Assembly (NCBI RefSeq): GCF_000024085.1
Contig: NC_013166.1
Span: 1,302,001 to 1,366,000 of the forward strand
Reading direction: 5' to 3'
DNA length: 64,000 nt
Source of the DNA: Kangiella koreensis DSM 16069
GTDB taxonomy: Bacteria; Pseudomonadota; Gammaproteobacteria; Enterobacterales; Kangiellaceae
Under the pieces are notes generated by a model. That model made no database searches, was not told the origin of the DNA, and worked only from the letters and a program-made list of their open reading frames with translations. The position numbers were made by a program, and so were the translations under genes. Positions 44,867 to 52,712 of this stretch are shown piece by piece. The number at the start of each line of letters is the position of its first letter. The stretch's first letter is position 1.

Positions 44867-45712
44867 ATGCCTAAACCGATATCGACAATAAAAAATCCAC
44901 TTACGGTTATAGCGATTTTTGCTGGAATTGCTGAAGTTTCAGGGAGCGCAGTGCTTCCCTTTATTAGTGAGGCGAATCAGCAAACCTATATCTGGTTTTT
45001 AATGCTGTTCCCGTTTGCACTTGTTTTACTCTTCTTCATTACATTAAACTGGAATTACAAAGTGCTTTATGCTCCATCAGATTTTGAGAATGAAGATAAC
45101 TTCCTAAATCTACTGCATAAAAGGGAGTCTTTAGTTGTAGAGCAAACTGTAGATGATGTAGATGAAGAAATAAACCCCGGGGTTTTGGACTTTGACGCAA
45201 ACGAAATATTCAAATCTCATGATGTTTTAGACTTCAACAAGACAGATCGAGAGCGAAGAATGAGAGTTGAAAGTATGCTTTTCAGAGCTAGAAGAGATGA
45301 AGCCCGAATGGCTGAAGATCTTGTTTTCAAAAAACTCTCTCGAGACCTAGGTCAGAATTTTCAGCGAGAATTAAGCTTATCTTTGGATGGTATGGACTTC
45401 AGGCTTGATGCTGCTATCGCTACCGAGAATAGTTTGAATGCATTTGATATTAAATATCATCGTAGAATATCGAGTGGATTCTTTAATTCTCGTAGGTTTG
45501 AAGATCAAATATCTCGCTATAGACACATATATGAGCGATTATCCGACTCAAAAAAACTTGGTTTTAAAGTTACATTTGTTTTAGTAAGCGATGAAATAAA
45601 TAACGAAGCTATGCAGCGACTTGAAGACCTTCTTTCTAACATGCCATTTAAAACTGATATTATTAGTTTTGAGTTTGATGAATTGATAAATGATTGCAGA
45701 AAAGCATCCTAA
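44867..45712 (+). CDS. Cassette-borne 2TM protein with putative PD-(D/E)XK nuclease-like domain
   Basis: The ATG at 44867 has a strong AAAGGAGG 5 nt upstream and gives 281 residues. Two membrane helices (about 11-33 and 42-61) are followed by a conserved-looking LNWNYKVLYAPSDF and an acidic linker. A cytoplasmic domain then has Glu~150 (MAEDLVFKKL), Asp~181 (FRLDAAI) and AFDIKYHRR (Asp~194, Lys~196). That order and spacing resemble a PD-(D/E)XK nuclease core, but this is by eye only. It is placed like an integron cassette gene: a GTTAGGA core just upstream and an attC-like site starting in its stop codon. A defence or DNA-processing role is a guess. Confidence 0.65.
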   Translation: MPKPISTIKNPLTVIAIFAGIAEVSGSAVLPFISEANQQTYIWFLMLFPFALVLLFFITLNWNYKVLYAPSDFENEDNFLNLLHKRESLVVEQTVDDVDEEINPGVLDFDANEIFKSHDVLDFNKTDRERRMRVESMLFRARRDEARMAEDLVFKKLSRDLGQNFQRELSLSLDGMDFRLDAAIATENSLNAFDIKYHRRISSGFFNSRRFEDQISRYRHIYERLSDSKKLGFKVTFVLVSDEINNEAMQRLEDLLSNMPFKTDIISFEFDELINDCRKAS

Positions 45713-45778
45713 CAAGCCACTGCACTCGGATATTTTACTCGCTACGCTCCTAAAATTCCGGTGAGTGGAGCGTTTATG
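45709..45778 (+). other. attC-like site after the 2TM gene
   Basis: It starts CTAACAAGCCACTGCACTCGG and ends CCGGTGAGTGGAGCGTTTATG. The arms are imperfectly complementary around a central TCGCTACGCTC loop, with core GTTTATG at 45772. This is the layout of integron attC recombination sites. Confidence 0.65.
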
Positions 45779-45791
45779 GTATAGGAAAATT

Positions 45792-46316
45792 ATGCAAGAA
45801 ATAACAAGTATGTTGGCATCAAAGTTTAAGGTCAAAGATATTGATTTTGATAACTCACAATGGCATCTGGCCATCCCAAGCAGCTCAGGTTGGTACTTTA
45901 TTGAAACCAATACTCCAATCGAAGTTCTAGTAAATTTATCGTCTCCACCATCCAAATATACGAATAATGATGGAGATCAGAAGAAATGTCGTAATTACAA
46001 CATTAGTTCACGCGCTGGCTCATTACTAAGCTGCGTGGGAAGTGATGGTGTAATTGGCGGCCAATCCTTTAGAGTCGTCTATTCAGGGATGGCAAAAAAT
46101 TTACTTAATAGGGCCAGAGAGCATACTTTTGCGCACTTGGGCACCGCAGGTTTGGCCTTGGCAAATTACCAAGAAATAAAGGACTACGATTGGAAGTTCC
46201 ATTACCTAATCAACACTATAGTACCCGCTTCAAAAGCACACCGAAATGTTATTCTAAAGCTCGGTGAGCAAATTTGGCGTGCAAGCAATGGGTGGCCGAT
46301 TCTATGTGCTGGGTAA
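45792..46316 (+). CDS. GIY-YIG-like protein on a putative cassette
   Basis: A 174-residue protein. GWYFIET (33-35 at the GIY position), VVYSGMAKNLLNRAREH (YSG at 97-99, Arg107) and LGEQIWRASNGWP (Glu159) match the order of GIY-YIG nuclease landmarks. The second motif has Ser in place of Ile, so catalytic competence is unsure. The frame opens at 45765 inside the attC-like site; the ATG at 45792 with AGGAAAA upstream is chosen. It lies between the two attC-like sites and could be a small effector or repair nuclease. Confidence 0.68.
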   Translation: MQEITSMLASKFKVKDIDFDNSQWHLAIPSSSGWYFIETNTPIEVLVNLSSPPSKYTNNDGDQKKCRNYNISSRAGSLLSCVGSDGVIGGQSFRVVYSGMAKNLLNRAREHTFAHLGTAGLALANYQEIKDYDWKFHYLINTIVPASKAHRNVILKLGEQIWRASNGWPILCAG

Positions 46317-46318
46317 GC

Positions 46319-46369
46319 CATAACAAGGCAATGTTGCGGATTCGCTACGCTCAGCAAAAAGGGTTTATG
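46319..46369 (+). other. attC-like site after the GIY-YIG gene (short, degenerate)
   Basis: CATAACAAGGCAATGTTGCGG, a TTCGCTACGCTC loop and the terminal GGGTTTATG share the order and core of the first attC-like site. The right arm is poorly complementary, suggesting decay. Confidence 0.5.
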
Positions 46370-46433
46370 AAAACCACCATCCAGAACTAATTAATAATGG
46401 TAGAATGAAATTAGTTTGATAATTGTTAGATAA

Positions 46434-46522
46434 AGGTACTCAGAGTATACCAGTTTGCCATTAAAAAAACTTAAAGCACGAAAAATTTTAAATAAGTGCT
46501 ATTATAGGTACCATGAGTACCT
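46434..46522 (+). promoter_or_regulatory. Two inverted-repeat operator candidates before abiEi
   Basis: Site 1 (46434-46451) is AGGTACT-CAG-AGTATACC. Site 2 (46506-46522) is AGGTAC-CATGA-GTACCT, a perfect 6-bp inverted repeat covering the start codon. Paired inverted repeats are how AbiEi antitoxins repress their own promoter. Confidence 0.65.
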
Positions 46523-47286
46523 TAAATGATTCAAAATTAAACCGGCTTCTTCGTAGTCAGCCAGAAGATGTTGTTTTGACATCCTCATGGCTTGCTAAAG
46601 AGGGTTATAGCTACGATTTGCAAAAGCGCTATAGAAAAAGCAAGTGGTTTGACTCCATAGGCACTGGCGCACTAGTGCGCCATGGTAAGAAAGTAGACTA
46701 TCTTGCTGGAATATGCGCATTGCAATCACAGCTTGGCCTGTCTGTTCACCCTGGAGGGAAGACGGCCTTATCACTTCAGGGTAAATCTCATTATTTAGAA
46801 GTATCTACCAAACGAGCTCAACTCTTTGGAAGTGAACATGAAAACCTGCCTAGTTGGTTTAGAAAATACGATTGGGGGTTAGAGCTAAAAACCACGCTTT
46901 CTTCATTTTTGCCTCCAGATATAGGCCTAATAGACTTTGAGTATAAAGGGTTTACAGTGAAAGTCTCTAGTCCAGCTAGAGCTATACTTGAGTGTTTATA
47001 TCAGGCTCCCCAGAAGCAGCCTTTATTAGAAGTGTATGAACTAATGGAGGGATTGAATAATTTAAGACCAGCTAACGTAAACAAGTTACTAATAAATTGC
47101 ACCTCAGTAAAAGCGAAGCGTTTATTCTTGTATATGGCTGAAAAAGCTGAACATGCCTGGTTTAATCATATAAAAATAGATGAGCTGGATTTAGGGTGCG
47201 GTAAACGTAGCATCGTTAAGAATGGTGTCTATGTGCCAAAATATAAAATAACCGTCCCCAAGGAACTCGAAGACAATAATGGATAG
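46513..47286 (+). CDS. AbiEi-type type IV antitoxin, partner toxin absent
   Basis: A 257-residue protein with the N-terminal winged-helix segment of AbiEi antitoxins (VVLTSSWLAKEGYSYDLQKR, SKWFDSIGTGALVRHGKK, LSVHPGGKTALSLQGKSHY). The AbiEi C-terminal domain (SPARAILECLYQAP, VKNGVYVPKYKITVPKEL) appears complete. In AbiE systems the antitoxin gene is followed at once by the nucleotidyltransferase toxin abiEii. Here the downstream frame stops after 34 codons and no toxin is seen on either strand. It may be a leftover or act in trans. Operator-like repeats suggest that autoregulation persists. Confidence 0.82.
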   Translation: MSTLNDSKLNRLLRSQPEDVVLTSSWLAKEGYSYDLQKRYRKSKWFDSIGTGALVRHGKKVDYLAGICALQSQLGLSVHPGGKTALSLQGKSHYLEVSTKRAQLFGSEHENLPSWFRKYDWGLELKTTLSSFLPPDIGLIDFEYKGFTVKVSSPARAILECLYQAPQKQPLLEVYELMEGLNNLRPANVNKLLINCTSVKAKRLFLYMAEKAEHAWFNHIKIDELDLGCGKRSIVKNGVYVPKYKITVPKELEDNNG

Positions 47287-47330
47287 TAGGAGTAAAACTA
47301 CTCTAGGATGTTATACCAGAGGATTACTAG

Positions 47331-47541
47331 CCAAAACTCAAGCTAGCATTGCCCAGACAAAAGCGGCTTTTTTGTTTTGCTAGTCAGATTCCTGGTCACT
47401 TCGGCAGTTATCATAGCTATGTTCAGTAGTGATTATGATTCAACAATAACTACATTGGGTACTTTTAATATGCAACCTGCTAGCTTAATAATCGTAATAG
47501 GTGGCTTGACTGTTATATTCGTACTTATAGTTATAGATTGA
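47331..47541 (+). pseudogene. Frameshifted remnant related to the 75-aa membrane protein at 37.0 kb
   Basis: From 47336 one frame gives LKLALPRQKRLF. After a frameshift near 47373 the next frame gives VLLVRFLVTSAVIIAMFSS, and it ends SLIIVIGGLTVIFVLIVID and a stop. These match LKLALHQYKR, ILLVAFLVTSAIMLAVFSS and SLVIGLGGLAVICLLVYLD of the protein at 37045-37272. No start codon or sigma gene is left. Confidence 0.75.
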
Positions 47542-47727
47542 AATCGGTTGATTAAAGGCCCTAACAATCATTAGCATTCTGATTGATTATTCAAGTGCTT
47601 ATTAAGCTCAACGAACTGGTTTTAGATAACTGGTCGTTTTTACGACCAACTAAATTAATTCAACTTTCATAGGGTCAGTGAATTGCTTAGTAGTATTCTG
47701 CACTAAATACGAAGAGTTTGGTTTTCA

Positions 47728-47792
47728 GAAAATAGTTTTTCCAAAGACATTGACTTTGCTATTATCCATTGAGGTAAAGTAAGTTTAAAATG
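47728..47792 (+). repeat. Imperfect direct repeat, copy B
   Basis: Matches copy A (44691-44755) through AATAGTTTTTCCAAAG and TTTGCTATTATCCATTG. It lies 17 bp before the receiver-domain gene and contains TTGACTTTGCTATTAT, which could serve as a promoter. Confidence 0.65.
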
Positions 47793-47808
47793 TGGTAAAT
47801 AATATTAT

Positions 47809-48117
47809 GTGCAAAAACGGTATCTGTCAGTGAAAATTTACCTTGATGATGAGAGAGAAACCCCTGATGGGTGGACAAGAGTCTACTGGCCAGAAGAAGC
47901 TATAGAGTTGCTGAAAACTGGTAATGTAGAAGAGATAAGTTTAGATCATGATCTTGGAGATGATGATCACGGAACGGGATACGACGTAGTACTGTGGATA
48001 GAAGAACAGGTTATTTTAAACCAATTTTCGCCACCGATAATCAAAGTACATTCTGCGAATTCTTCTGCTCGCAAAAAAATGGAGTTGGGTATAAACAATA
48101 TTTATGCAAAAAAGTAA
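47809..48117 (+). CDS. Stand-alone cyclic-phosphate-type receiver domain (cREC-like)
   Basis: An acidic protein of about 102 residues starting at a GTG (47809, or 47830). It has IYLDDERETPDGW, EISLDHDLGDDDHGTGYDV and IKVHSANSSARKKM. These fit the receiver-like family predicted to process cyclic phosphates, rather than phospho-acceptor receivers of two-component systems. It is an orphan here with no kinase or RNA-repair gene beside it. It stands between the decayed region and the transposition genes. Confidence 0.7.
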   Translation: MQKRYLSVKIYLDDERETPDGWTRVYWPEEAIELLKTGNVEEISLDHDLGDDDHGTGYDVVLWIEEQVILNQFSPPIIKVHSANSSARKKMELGINNIYAKK

Positions 48118-48341
48118 AAACAAATAACCAAGGACTCAAGCCCACTAGTACTTAACTGCGCTCTGTACCAGTAGCTTAGTCAAAGCGTCAGTAATCAATA
48201 TGACAATTATAATAATGAGAGAGGGTGTTTGCTCGCAGATGAATTGCACGAATACGAAAAATGTCCTTCGCAAAGTCATGGAGGCGCAAGGCATTTTCAG
48301 CTACCGGTTCAATGTAACAATTATCAGTTTTAAATTTTCAC

Positions 48342-48363
48342 GAGACCTATAATTGAAGGTCTC
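48342..48363 (-). terminator. Probable terminator of the tns operon
   Basis: The perfect 7-bp stem GAGACCT/AGGTCTC has an 8-nt loop. It lies 12 bp beyond the tniQ stop codon, with T/A-rich sequence following on the minus strand. Confidence 0.65.
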
Positions 48364-48374
48364 TCGAGTAGCGC

Positions 48375-49811
48375 TCAACTAAAAAAATCTTTTAAAACCT
48401 TTAGTTCTTCCTCAAATCCTTTGCGCATAATCTTTTTATCTTTCTTAAATCGACAATTAACTTTTAGCATTTCAGAATGATCTTTATTTGATATCGTGTG
48501 CTTCCATTTCGGAAGAGATATCTTATTACAAATTTGCTTTGGATATAACAGTGCAGTAGTGTTTTCGTTGGTGTCGAGTATTAGCTCAAGTGGGAAAGAA
48601 ACCTTGTATCTGGAGTAGCGCATACATTCATCGATTTCATAGATAAAAATCAAGTCTGAATTTTTATTATAGTACAGATCGAATGCAGACAAGAACATAC
48701 AGTGAATTTTGACGTAAGCATACAAAAGGGTGACATACGATAATTCTTCAATTAGTGTGGCGGTTTTATCTGTTGGCTTTATGTAGGTAGCGAGTGTAAA
48801 TGGGTTCTTAAGTTTTTGTTCAGAAAACACATATGCGGCAATACTATGGATAATAACGCTCTTGTCAATTTGTTTAATACTTGATTCTATTAAATGCATC
48901 CAACAAGAATAAGCCATACAGTAAGGGCAGCAAAACCTCACTTTGGCATGAGTTATGAATGGCAGTAGAGTAAGCGATGGATCAAGGGTTTCCAGTGATT
49001 GCCTGATTACTTTGTTGGCTCTGGTTGTTGCTTTTATTATAGAATCCTTAAGCTTTGGTATTTTTTTTAAGTCATCGTACGTTATTGGTTCTGCTAGTAT
49101 TATATTATTATCAAGCTGGAACGATTGCTTATGTAATGCGTAGGTTTTAGACGCTACAGCAGATATTGATTTGCTAGAAGTAAGGTCTTCCTTGATTAGG
49201 TAGGAAGGAAACAGCTTGCTCTGTGTGATATCTATAAAGTGGGATAATTCACTATCCAGCTCATCCGAATAGACTAATCGATTTTTACTGTTGTCTTTAC
49301 ATTTCTGTATGAGTTCATATATTCGCACCAGTGTGACCTTTGAAGCATTTTTCGCAATTACTCTAGCTTCTAAATAGTTATAGTACTGTTCATCGACTTG
49401 ACACTTTGTGCACTTATTGTCTTTACTTAGAGAATCCAGCCATCCTTTTTTGCATGCTTGACAGTATTTGGTAAGTCGTTTGTTATGAATCGGACATCGC
49501 TTCATCCACACATAATTGTAGAAATGGCTATAGAAGCCAATCTTTGCGCAATCAGGACAGCTTTTAGGTTTCAGCCTGGTAGGAAAGCGCCTATATTCTT
49601 CCGGCCTTAGTACACCTGTATATTTTGATTTTTCGCACCATTGCATGTATTTAGTGATTAATTTAGCTTGTCCTTTGTGATGATTCAGCTGCTCTGCTTC
49701 GGTGAGTAAATTCAATTGTGGATTACTGTATAGAGGGTTACATTTGATTAAATGATGTCGCAGTGATACATCTGATTCAAAAGGGCATATAAAATCAAAG
49801 CCAAAATTCAT
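48375..49811 (-). CDS. tniQ: TniQ/TnsD-family target-selection protein
   Basis: A 478-residue protein with a TniQ-type N-terminal region (FDFICPFESDVSLRHHLIKC). Zinc-binding pairs are CPDCAKIGF, KRCPIHNKRL, YCQACKKGW and CTKCQV, and further down RFCCPYCMAYSC. In Tn7-like elements this protein picks the target and recruits TnsC. At this length it is nearer TnsD than short TniQ, so a fixed attachment site is conceivable. The ATG at 49811 directly follows the tnsC stop, whose end supplies GAGGAG; the frame extends to a TTG at 49826. Confidence 0.85.
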   Translation of the reverse strand: MNFGFDFICPFESDVSLRHHLIKCNPLYSNPQLNLLTEAEQLNHHKGQAKLITKYMQWCEKSKYTGVLRPEEYRRFPTRLKPKSCPDCAKIGFYSHFYNYVWMKRCPIHNKRLTKYCQACKKGWLDSLSKDNKCTKCQVDEQYYNYLEARVIAKNASKVTLVRIYELIQKCKDNSKNRLVYSDELDSELSHFIDITQSKLFPSYLIKEDLTSSKSISAVASKTYALHKQSFQLDNNIILAEPITYDDLKKIPKLKDSIIKATTRANKVIRQSLETLDPSLTLLPFITHAKVRFCCPYCMAYSCWMHLIESSIKQIDKSVIIHSIAAYVFSEQKLKNPFTLATYIKPTDKTATLIEELSYVTLLYAYVKIHCMFLSAFDLYYNKNSDLIFIYEIDECMRYSRYKVSFPLELILDTNENTTALLYPKQICNKISLPKWKHTISNKDHSEMLKVNCRFKKDKKIMRKGFEEELKVLKDFFS

Positions 49812-49812
49812 T

Positions 49813-50808
49813 TTAAAGCTCCTCAAGTTTAACTTGATCTACAATTAAGTCGCTGTTATTAATGCAATGCTCAATTAATTCGAAACTAATATCTGTGACA
49901 TCAGGTTGAGGTAAATAATGGGTTATAAACAGGTTGACAAAACAGAAAAAACTTTCTGTGGACCAGTGCTTGAGTTTATACGGAGTTTTAAATTTTTCGA
50001 AAAACACTTGCCAGATTAGGCTTGCGTACTTTTGGAGTTTAAATGTTTCGTACTCTTTGCCACTTTTTTTTAAAAAATATTGTGAGTAACTCACATCAGA
50101 AGTAGTCGGGAATGTGAGTCGGTCGTACTCACTAAGAATATGACTGACAGACTCAAGCTTAGTAATAGGTTGATAAAAGTAAGCTCTTTTGAAAAATCGC
50201 TCGTATATGTGGGTGTCTTCCCGTTCCTGTAAAAGCCGATATGTATCCTTAAAATTATCTAGGTTGGCAATGAAAAAAATATGACAAAGGGTTCCAAAGG
50301 AATCTTTTAATCGATCATAAATCTCAGCATATATAGAAAACTGTCGGATCGACAGCCGTTGTGCCTCATCCACCATAAGCACTAGTCGTTTACTTTGTGA
50401 CTCATAGCACCTGTCGAGTAGATATGTAATATAGTGTTGCGATATTTCATCGCTAGTGGCTCTGCTTTTTAAAGGAAAATCATAATTGAATGCAAGTTGT
50501 CGCCAAGCACCTCTACTGGTTTTGCGATCTCTTGAAGCAATATAAATAATTTCGTACGGGATCGATTGATTATCTGCATCTTTTAGAAAAGGTGTAATAA
50601 TCTTAGTGCTGGTAGATTTGCCACTTCGGCTGTATCCATAAATGAGCGCACCAGGCAATCCACGTCTAATAATACTGGAACAAAACTGAAGTAATCCCTC
50701 ATTCTCCAAAGTGTGGATCTGCAATAACTCAGGGTGTTTTAAAGGGTGTTCGATTTTAGATGCGTCGTCGTTCATAGCGAGTTCTTTAAAGTGTTCCATC
50801 CATTGCAT
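49813..50808 (-). CDS. tnsC: TnsC/TniB-family transposition ATPase
   Basis: A 331-residue AAA+ regulator. Walker A is GYSRSGKST (residues 58-66), Walker B is RLVLMVDEAQRL (Asp147, Glu148), and a sensor-like HIFFIANLDNFKD follows. It should link target selection (TniQ) to the transposase. It is shorter than Tn7 TnsC and near the TniB size. AGAGG precedes the ATG. It lies between tnsB and tniQ on one transcript. Confidence 0.9.
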   Translation of the reverse strand: MQWMEHFKELAMNDDASKIEHPLKHPELLQIHTLENEGLLQFCSSIIRRGLPGALIYGYSRSGKSTSTKIITPFLKDADNQSIPYEIIYIASRDRKTSRGAWRQLAFNYDFPLKSRATSDEISQHYITYLLDRCYESQSKRLVLMVDEAQRLSIRQFSIYAEIYDRLKDSFGTLCHIFFIANLDNFKDTYRLLQEREDTHIYERFFKRAYFYQPITKLESVSHILSEYDRLTFPTTSDVSYSQYFLKKSGKEYETFKLQKYASLIWQVFFEKFKTPYKLKHWSTESFFCFVNLFITHYLPQPDVTDISFELIEHCINNSDLIVDQVKLEEL

Positions 50809-50831
50809 AAAGCTTACCTCTGCGATGTATC

Positions 50832-52712
50832 TCAGGAGATTTTCACTTGTTCCCAGGGCATCCTGATTTGGGAACTAATGTAGTTTGCTGACTGTTCATA
50901 CGAATTAGAGCTGAACCCAACCTCACTCAAGTCGTCTGTTTTTACCATGTCCAACACTAACTCTCTACTTTGTGAATTTTCGAAGCCAAGCCGTACCATT
51001 TCTAGCTGGACGCTGGGTTTATGAAAGTTTTTTTGTAAGATAGTAAAGTACTCCGTAAAAGCATCGCCTGATGCGAACAGCAAATTTTTGGTCGTCTTTA
51101 TGATACGTTTACGTGTGACGATACCGTGTGCATAGCGTCTCCACATTCGTGGAACGATCAGCTCCGCTATGAAATCACCATTTGGGAGGTAAGCTTTGAT
51201 TTTTCGGATATCCTGCGGATCAAACTCTATCGAAACGGTAGTGGTCGTATTTACAGATTTTGACCAGTCCATAACGGTGTATCTTACGCCATAAAAGTTA
51301 ACCCAAGGATGCTGCTTTTTTGTTTTGCTAAAGTGAAGCTTTCGTAGTTTTGGATCTTTTACCAGCTGGCTTTGTGGTGCTTGCGGTGGTCTCATACAAT
51401 AGTATTGGTGTTGAATTAATTCCTTCAGCTTTTCAACGGGGCAGATGCCTCCTAGCCTTGCCTGAGGTTTTTGATTGTATTCTGCAATCTGAATGCTCAT
51501 CATTTCCAGTAACGTTTGAACATTGACCTTGGGCGGTTTTTTCTTAAGACGCTTGCTTTCTTTTATAGGGTCATGTGAATGAGAACCAGTTGTTGAACGA
51601 TGTCTATGAGTCACAGTGTTGATCATGAGAAAGAGTCGCTCGATCTGCTCTCTTGCATTAGGGTTTTCTGGATGACCATAATGTAAGCATGCCTGTTGAT
51701 CGTGAGCGTATTGGATACAGTTGTTTCCGAAATGCGCCATGTCATTATCAAGACTGATCACACCTATCTGAACTCTGGGCAACCATGCTTTTAAATCGTT
51801 AAGATTTGGTCCTTCGGGGTAAGAAAGGGATGGCGTTTGGATGGTCAGTTTCGGCTTCGGATAATGAATTTGCTTCAAAACGTTCATGATGTCCCACTGA
51901 CTGCACCGAAGGTTGATGCTGAAATGAAATGCCAAAATACAGCCAGTAGAACAGTCAGTGGCCATAACAATCCAGAACCGCTTCACTCTAACAAGCGTTC
52001 GACGACCAAAAATCTCGAATTCTATGGCTGTCTCACAATCGAAATGTTGCTCGTCTATTTGGATTTCTTCGAAAGCCATGTCCGAACGTTTACTGATACT
52101 CTCGCGCCAGGGCCTACTTTCGGGGCATCTCAGCTCAGATAGGTAATCATGAAAATAACGTCGAACACTTTGGTATGCTAGGGATTGGGTGGTGTAGGGG
52201 TAATGATCTTTGGGAACACCAAATTGAATTAACAGCGATAAAAAAGTTTTATGTAGAATGTTCGGTGTAAGATTCTCACTGGTAGCAGTCCCACGGTAGC
52301 TGGCTTTTATTTTAGCCTGCAATTCAACTTCGATATCTGGATACTTTTTTAGCAGAGCTTTAAAGGCAAAGACGGAACCACGGCCATCCGCCAAGGTCGG
52401 CATTGGTGACTGGCGTTGTTTTTCATGTTGGATAAGATTGGGGATCAACCCTTTATACAAAGCAGGGGGCTCACCATCATAGGTTCCCAGGGCTCGATTG
52501 AGCAAATAATAGACCATGCTAGGCGAGACATTGTGAGTCATGGCCGTTTTTTTTACGCTCACTCCTTGTTGAAAGTATTTTATTATTTCAACATTTCTGA
52601 TGAACTTAGCACGGTTTTTAGAAGACATCGTGGCTGTATCCACATGCATCGGCCAATTGTTGAGATCATTCAACTCAGGTTTTTCGATCAAAGTAGAGCG
52701 GAATCCATTCAT
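50832..52712 (-). CDS. tnsB: TnsB-type DDE transposase
   Basis: A 626-residue transposase of the Mu/Tn7 retroviral-integrase family. It has N-terminal helix-turn-helix segments (VSVKKTAMTHNVSPSMVYYLLNR, in part) and an RNase-H core. The DDE residues are readable as Asp220 (EIQIDEQHF), Asp322/324 (ISLDNDMAHF) and Glu355/358 (AREQIERLF). A Mu-transposase C-terminal beta-barrel follows (HPWVNFYGVRYTV). Its ATG overlaps the tnsA stop (ATGA). It joins the element's 3' ends to target DNA. Confidence 0.92.
   Translation of the reverse strand: MNGFRSTLIEKPELNDLNNWPMHVDTATMSSKNRAKFIRNVEIIKYFQQGVSVKKTAMTHNVSPSMVYYLLNRALGTYDGEPPALYKGLIPNLIQHEKQRQSPMPTLADGRGSVFAFKALLKKYPDIEVELQAKIKASYRGTATSENLTPNILHKTFLSLLIQFGVPKDHYPYTTQSLAYQSVRRYFHDYLSELRCPESRPWRESISKRSDMAFEEIQIDEQHFDCETAIEFEIFGRRTLVRVKRFWIVMATDCSTGCILAFHFSINLRCSQWDIMNVLKQIHYPKPKLTIQTPSLSYPEGPNLNDLKAWLPRVQIGVISLDNDMAHFGNNCIQYAHDQQACLHYGHPENPNAREQIERLFLMINTVTHRHRSTTGSHSHDPIKESKRLKKKPPKVNVQTLLEMMSIQIAEYNQKPQARLGGICPVEKLKELIQHQYYCMRPPQAPQSQLVKDPKLRKLHFSKTKKQHPWVNFYGVRYTVMDWSKSVNTTTTVSIEFDPQDIRKIKAYLPNGDFIAELIVPRMWRRYAHGIVTRKRIIKTTKNLLFASGDAFTEYFTILQKNFHKPSVQLEMVRLGFENSQSRELVLDMVKTDDLSEVGFSSNSYEQSANYISSQIRMPWEQVKIS

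Larger units (their letters stand above)
47287..47808. other. Spacer where a toxin gene would be expected; holds a pseudogene and repeat
   Basis: No intact gene. It contains the decayed small-membrane-protein gene (47331-47541), a TGGTCG/CGACCA hairpin (47631-47648) and repeat copy B (47728-47792). Confidence 0.7.

Noticed and set aside
46425..46431. GTTAGAT as a third cassette core before abiEi
   Set aside because: There is no palindromic arm on either side, and abiEi has its own operator and promoter region, unlike cassette genes.
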